From Candidatus Binatia bacterium (GTDB lineage Bacteria; Desulfobacterota_B; Binatia; UBA9968), in the NCBI GenBank assembly GCA_025922795.1, contig JAICHC010000181.1:1-6224 (forward strand): a stretch of 6,224 nucleotides of DNA, written 5' to 3'. Made by a program: the position numbers and the translations under genes. Numbering within the stretch: position 1 is the stretch's first letter; each line of letters starts with the position of its first letter. Of the stretch, positions 6,187 to 6,224 are shown in pieces. Below the pieces are notes generated by a model. That model worked only from the letters and a program-made list of their open reading frames with translations. It searched no databases and was not told the DNA's origin.

Positions 6187-6224
6187 GTGAAGATTCAAAT
6201 TCTTTCCGCCGCCATGGCGAGCCG
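6187..6224 (+). CDS. Possible 5' end of a plus-strand gene cut by the window edge
   Basis: A GTG at 6187 opens a frame that runs to the right edge without a stop, reading (V/M)KIQILSAAMASR. GGAG at 6172-6175 lies 11 bases upstream as a possible ribosome binding site, and a promoter-like sequence sits just before it. Twelve codons are too few to identify a family or to prove coding. An ATG at 6214 in the same frame is an alternative start. Confidence 0.3.
   Translation, partial: MKIQILSAAMAS

Overview
The window looks like ordinary chromosomal housekeeping DNA from a Gram-negative bacterium of moderately high GC content. It carries a standalone ADP-heptose synthesis gene (lipopolysaccharide core), a Sec-exported periplasmic-type protein, and a bifunctional (p)ppGpp synthetase/hydrolase next to a YicC/Gmk pair. 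Gene style and order fit an uncultured deltaproteobacterium-like lineage (Desulfobacterota, Binatota or similar). That placement is inference, since no marker here settles it. There are no mobile elements, CRISPR arrays, tRNAs or rRNAs, and base composition shows no obvious sign of recent transfer.

Layout. (1) 1-2955, plus strand: the last 32 codons of yicC, then gmk (98-757), then an RSH gene of the spoT/rel type (742-2955). The three are head-to-tail with overlapping ends, so they form one translationally coupled operon for RNA/GMP/(p)ppGpp metabolism. rpoZ, often found between gmk and spoT, is absent. (2) 2974-3673, minus strand: rfaE2 (heptose-1-phosphate adenylyltransferase) followed by rpmB (ribosomal protein L28, zinc-ribbon type) with an 8-bp overlap. 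They converge on spoT with an 18-bp gap. (3) 3674-3794: a divergent intergenic region between rfaE2 and a ubiD-family decarboxylase. (4) 3795-5234, plus strand: the decarboxylase gene, with a very strong ribosome binding site. Its probable intrinsic terminator (5270-5308) lies inside the 3' coding end of the next gene. (5) 5263-6054, minus strand: an exported protein that fuses a DUF151 'bifunctional nuclease' domain to an HtrA-like PDZ domain. (6) 6055-6224: an intergenic region with a possible promoter and perhaps the first codons of a plus-strand gene cut by the window edge.

How the genes work together. Gmk makes GDP from GMP, and RSH converts GTP/GDP to (p)ppGpp and degrades it, so that pair is a coherent nucleotide-signalling unit. 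The rfaE2-rpmB pair joins envelope synthesis and ribosome assembly in one transcript with no evident mechanistic link. The UbiD enzyme stands alone, with no prenyl-FMN synthase (UbiX) in the window. I see no clearly new multi-gene system. The most unusual items are the exported DUF151-PDZ fusion and the terminator built into its coding sequence.
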